Of a DNA stretch of 64,000 nucleotides, positions 62,343 to 64,000 are shown in pieces (within the stretch, counting starts at the first letter, position 1; every line of letters begins with the position of its first letter). The DNA is taken from NCBI RefSeq assembly GCF_932294415.1, contig NC_065536.1, forward strand, positions 36,080,354-36,144,353, read 5' to 3'. The notes under the pieces were generated by a model. The model worked only from the letters and a program-made list of their open reading frames with translations, did not search any database and was not told the DNA's origin. The position numbers and the translations under genes were made by a program. The DNA comes from Quercus robur (taxonomy: Eukaryota; Streptophyta; Magnoliopsida; Fagales; Fagaceae).

Positions 62343-64000
62343 CTAGGAATGGCAACGGGCCGGGTTTTTGCATACCCGGACCTGGCCCAATTATTAATCG
62401 GTTTTTTGGGGGCCCAAACCCGCCCTGTCGGGCCCTGCGGGCCTTGTTTAGCCGCTTGGGCCCAAATCTGGCCCAACCAATTTTTTTTAAGCCCATCAAG
62501 ATTTTTTGCCAGATTCAAGCCCATTCAAGCCATATATGGCAGCCCATTCAAGCCATTCAAGCCTATTAAGATTTTTGGCATTTGGGCCACATTATATGGC
62601 AGCCAAATCAATCCAAATCATAGGTTAATCATAAATCAATAAATTACCTGTTAATTATACATCTATAAATCAATAAATCATAACTAAAATCACCAGCTTA
62701 ACATAAAAATAAAATAAATCCAACAAATCCAAGAGCTAAGTATCACAAGTCCAACAAATTCAAGAAATTAAAAAGTTACAAAACAAATCCCACAAGTCTA
62801 AGAAATTAAAAAGGCTAAGAAATTACAAAATGTCTTATCCTTTACAAACCAACAAATTAAAAAGGCTAATAAATTACAAAAAGCTAAAAAGGCTTAGAAT
62901 AATTACAAACCAACAAACAAGTCTAAGAAATTAAAAAGGCTACTAAATTAATACAAAATGTCTAATCATCCACAGTTGTGACACAACTCCCATCCTCTTC
63001 ATTAGGCTCCCCATCATCAAGAATTGATTGAAGTGTACAATCTCCAGACATAGTTGAAGAACCTACAATAACAATGAATTAAAAAATGGAATAAACTTCA
63101 TCAAATTGTAACTAGCAAATATAAAAATACAATTTTGATTTTATAAATAGAAATTAGACAATTGCTAACCGTCGATTTTACTCCATAACCAATTCTGAGC
63201 ACGCATCATTGCCTCTATAGTCTTGGGATGTAGCCTACTACGTTGTGGACTTAAAAGTCTCCCATTAGTGCTAAAGGCAGATTCTGAAGCAACAATTGTG
63301 ACAGGAATGGCTAAAATATCTCTTGCAATCTTTTGTAAAGTAGGATACTTGAGACCATTACTTTTCCACCATCCCAAAATATCAAAATCTTCATTCCTCT
63401 TCAACACTCCCTCATGAATGAAATGATCAAATTCCATTCTAGCACTCCCATGTTTCTTTGAACTACTTGAACTATTGTTCACAAGTAAATTAAAAGATGA
63501 CATTGCCCCACTCAACCTAAACTTCATTTGTGCCACAGAGCTTGGAAGTACTTGCAGGAATATGAGAACTTCCTTCATTATTTACAGGGGACTCATCTAT
63601 ATCTCCATACTCATCAAGCAAATCATAACAAAGATTCTTAATTTTTTCAATCTCCAAATCAGAATTATCACCATAAATGTTAGGATAATAAAACTCTAAT
63701 AACTTCATCTTATATCTTGAACAATATCATGGCATTAAGATTTTGCTAGACCAATAAATAAGAGAGAATATTCTGAAGTAATGGAGCAGTGCACTTGTAT
63801 TTGCAAAACACTTTTTAATACCAAAAAATGCAACCAGGTAAATGTATATATGCGAAACAATAACCAAAAGATGCAGCTAGTTGTATGCACATGAAACTTT
63901 ACAAGTTGACAGATTGCAATTTTGGGAGCTGACCAAGATCTGGGAAGCACCTAAACCTTTGCAATTTGGTCCTAAAGCACAATCTACAACTAAACAGACT
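62343..64000 (-). mobile_element. hAT transposon, 3' half
   Basis: Terminal sequence TAGGAATGGCAACGGGCCGG at 62343 is typical of plant hAT ends. Behind it lie GGGCC-rich and GCCCATTCAAGCC subterminal repeats (62395-62590) and AAATTAAAAAGGCTAA repeats (62640-62950). A transposase gene on the minus strand follows (62962-63760). The other end is outside the window, or the 63765-64000 flank is already unrelated: nothing was recognised there. Confidence 0.75.
62962..63760 (-). pseudogene. hAT transposase C-terminal part
   Basis: Read right to left: CSRYKMKLLEFYYPNIYG (about 63735-63670), then a frameshift near 63545, then MSSFNLLVNNSSS. The hAT dimerisation domain follows at about 63410-63185 (LGWWKSNGLKYPTLQKIARD, IPVTIVASESAFSTNGRLL, LHPKTIEAMMRAQNWL). 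A GT-AG intron (63169-63063) leads to a last exon 63062-62962 ending CVTTVDD and TAG. The catalytic core is mostly outside the window. The single frameshift makes this copy a pseudogene unless it is a sequencing error. Confidence 0.8.

Overview
This window is nuclear DNA from a flowering plant, a eudicot and probably woody. The evidence is AT-rich intergenic DNA, GT-AG introns, plant-type nucleolin and eL42 ribosomal protein genes with telo-box promoters, and plant lineages of LINE, Ty3/gypsy, hAT, MULE and MITE elements. The species cannot be fixed from the sequence. A Fagaceae-like tree is only a guess.

Host genes are few and widely spaced. On the minus strand: the first two coding exons of an RPA-interacting-protein-like gene (3771-4065), whose remainder lies beyond the left edge past a LINE; a complete 17-exon nucleolin gene (7644-12904, 623 aa); a complete 4-exon eL42/RPL36a gene (23872-26181, 105 aa), whose first coding exon is only the ATG; and a 2-exon gene for a 324-aa single-pass membrane protein of unknown function (39875-41087). 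On the plus strand: the first five exons of an HD-domain phosphohydrolase gene (54361-57400), which runs off the right edge. Nucleolin and eL42 both serve ribosome biogenesis and carry the same promoter motif, but nothing else suggests that the host genes form a functional cluster.

Mobile DNA dominates. 1-3240: decayed LINE, minus. 13412-18898: young, complete-ended LTR element without gag-pol, with 609-bp LTRs, a TTATT target duplication and large internal tandem arrays. 18930-19969: LTR-like remnant with a duplicated TATA region. 27657-28066: Tourist-like MITE. 28912-30154: larger TAA-flanked terminal-repeat element. 31558-39340: a roughly 1-kb tandem duplication interrupted by a full-length but mutated L1 (33111-38957). 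42108-43256: a pile of four hAT-like MITEs. 44150-49701: a Tat-like Ty3/gypsy element that keeps gag, protease, reverse transcriptase, RNase H and half of integrase but has lost its 3' end. 51121-51984: long-TIR element. 53892-54046: tRNA-derived SINE. 57640-64000: two LINE fragments, a MULE-like element that has captured a malate dehydrogenase fragment, and the 3' half of a hAT transposon.

The most interesting items are the gag-pol-less LTR element with its 80/81-bp and 603-bp arrays and its likely primer-site match to the 44-49.7 kb element; the malate dehydrogenase fragment inside long inverted repeats; the 65-bp ribosomal-protein L7a snippet between 17-bp direct repeats; and the repeatedly duplicated acidic exons of nucleolin. 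I found no CRISPR array, operon or evident new enzymatic system.
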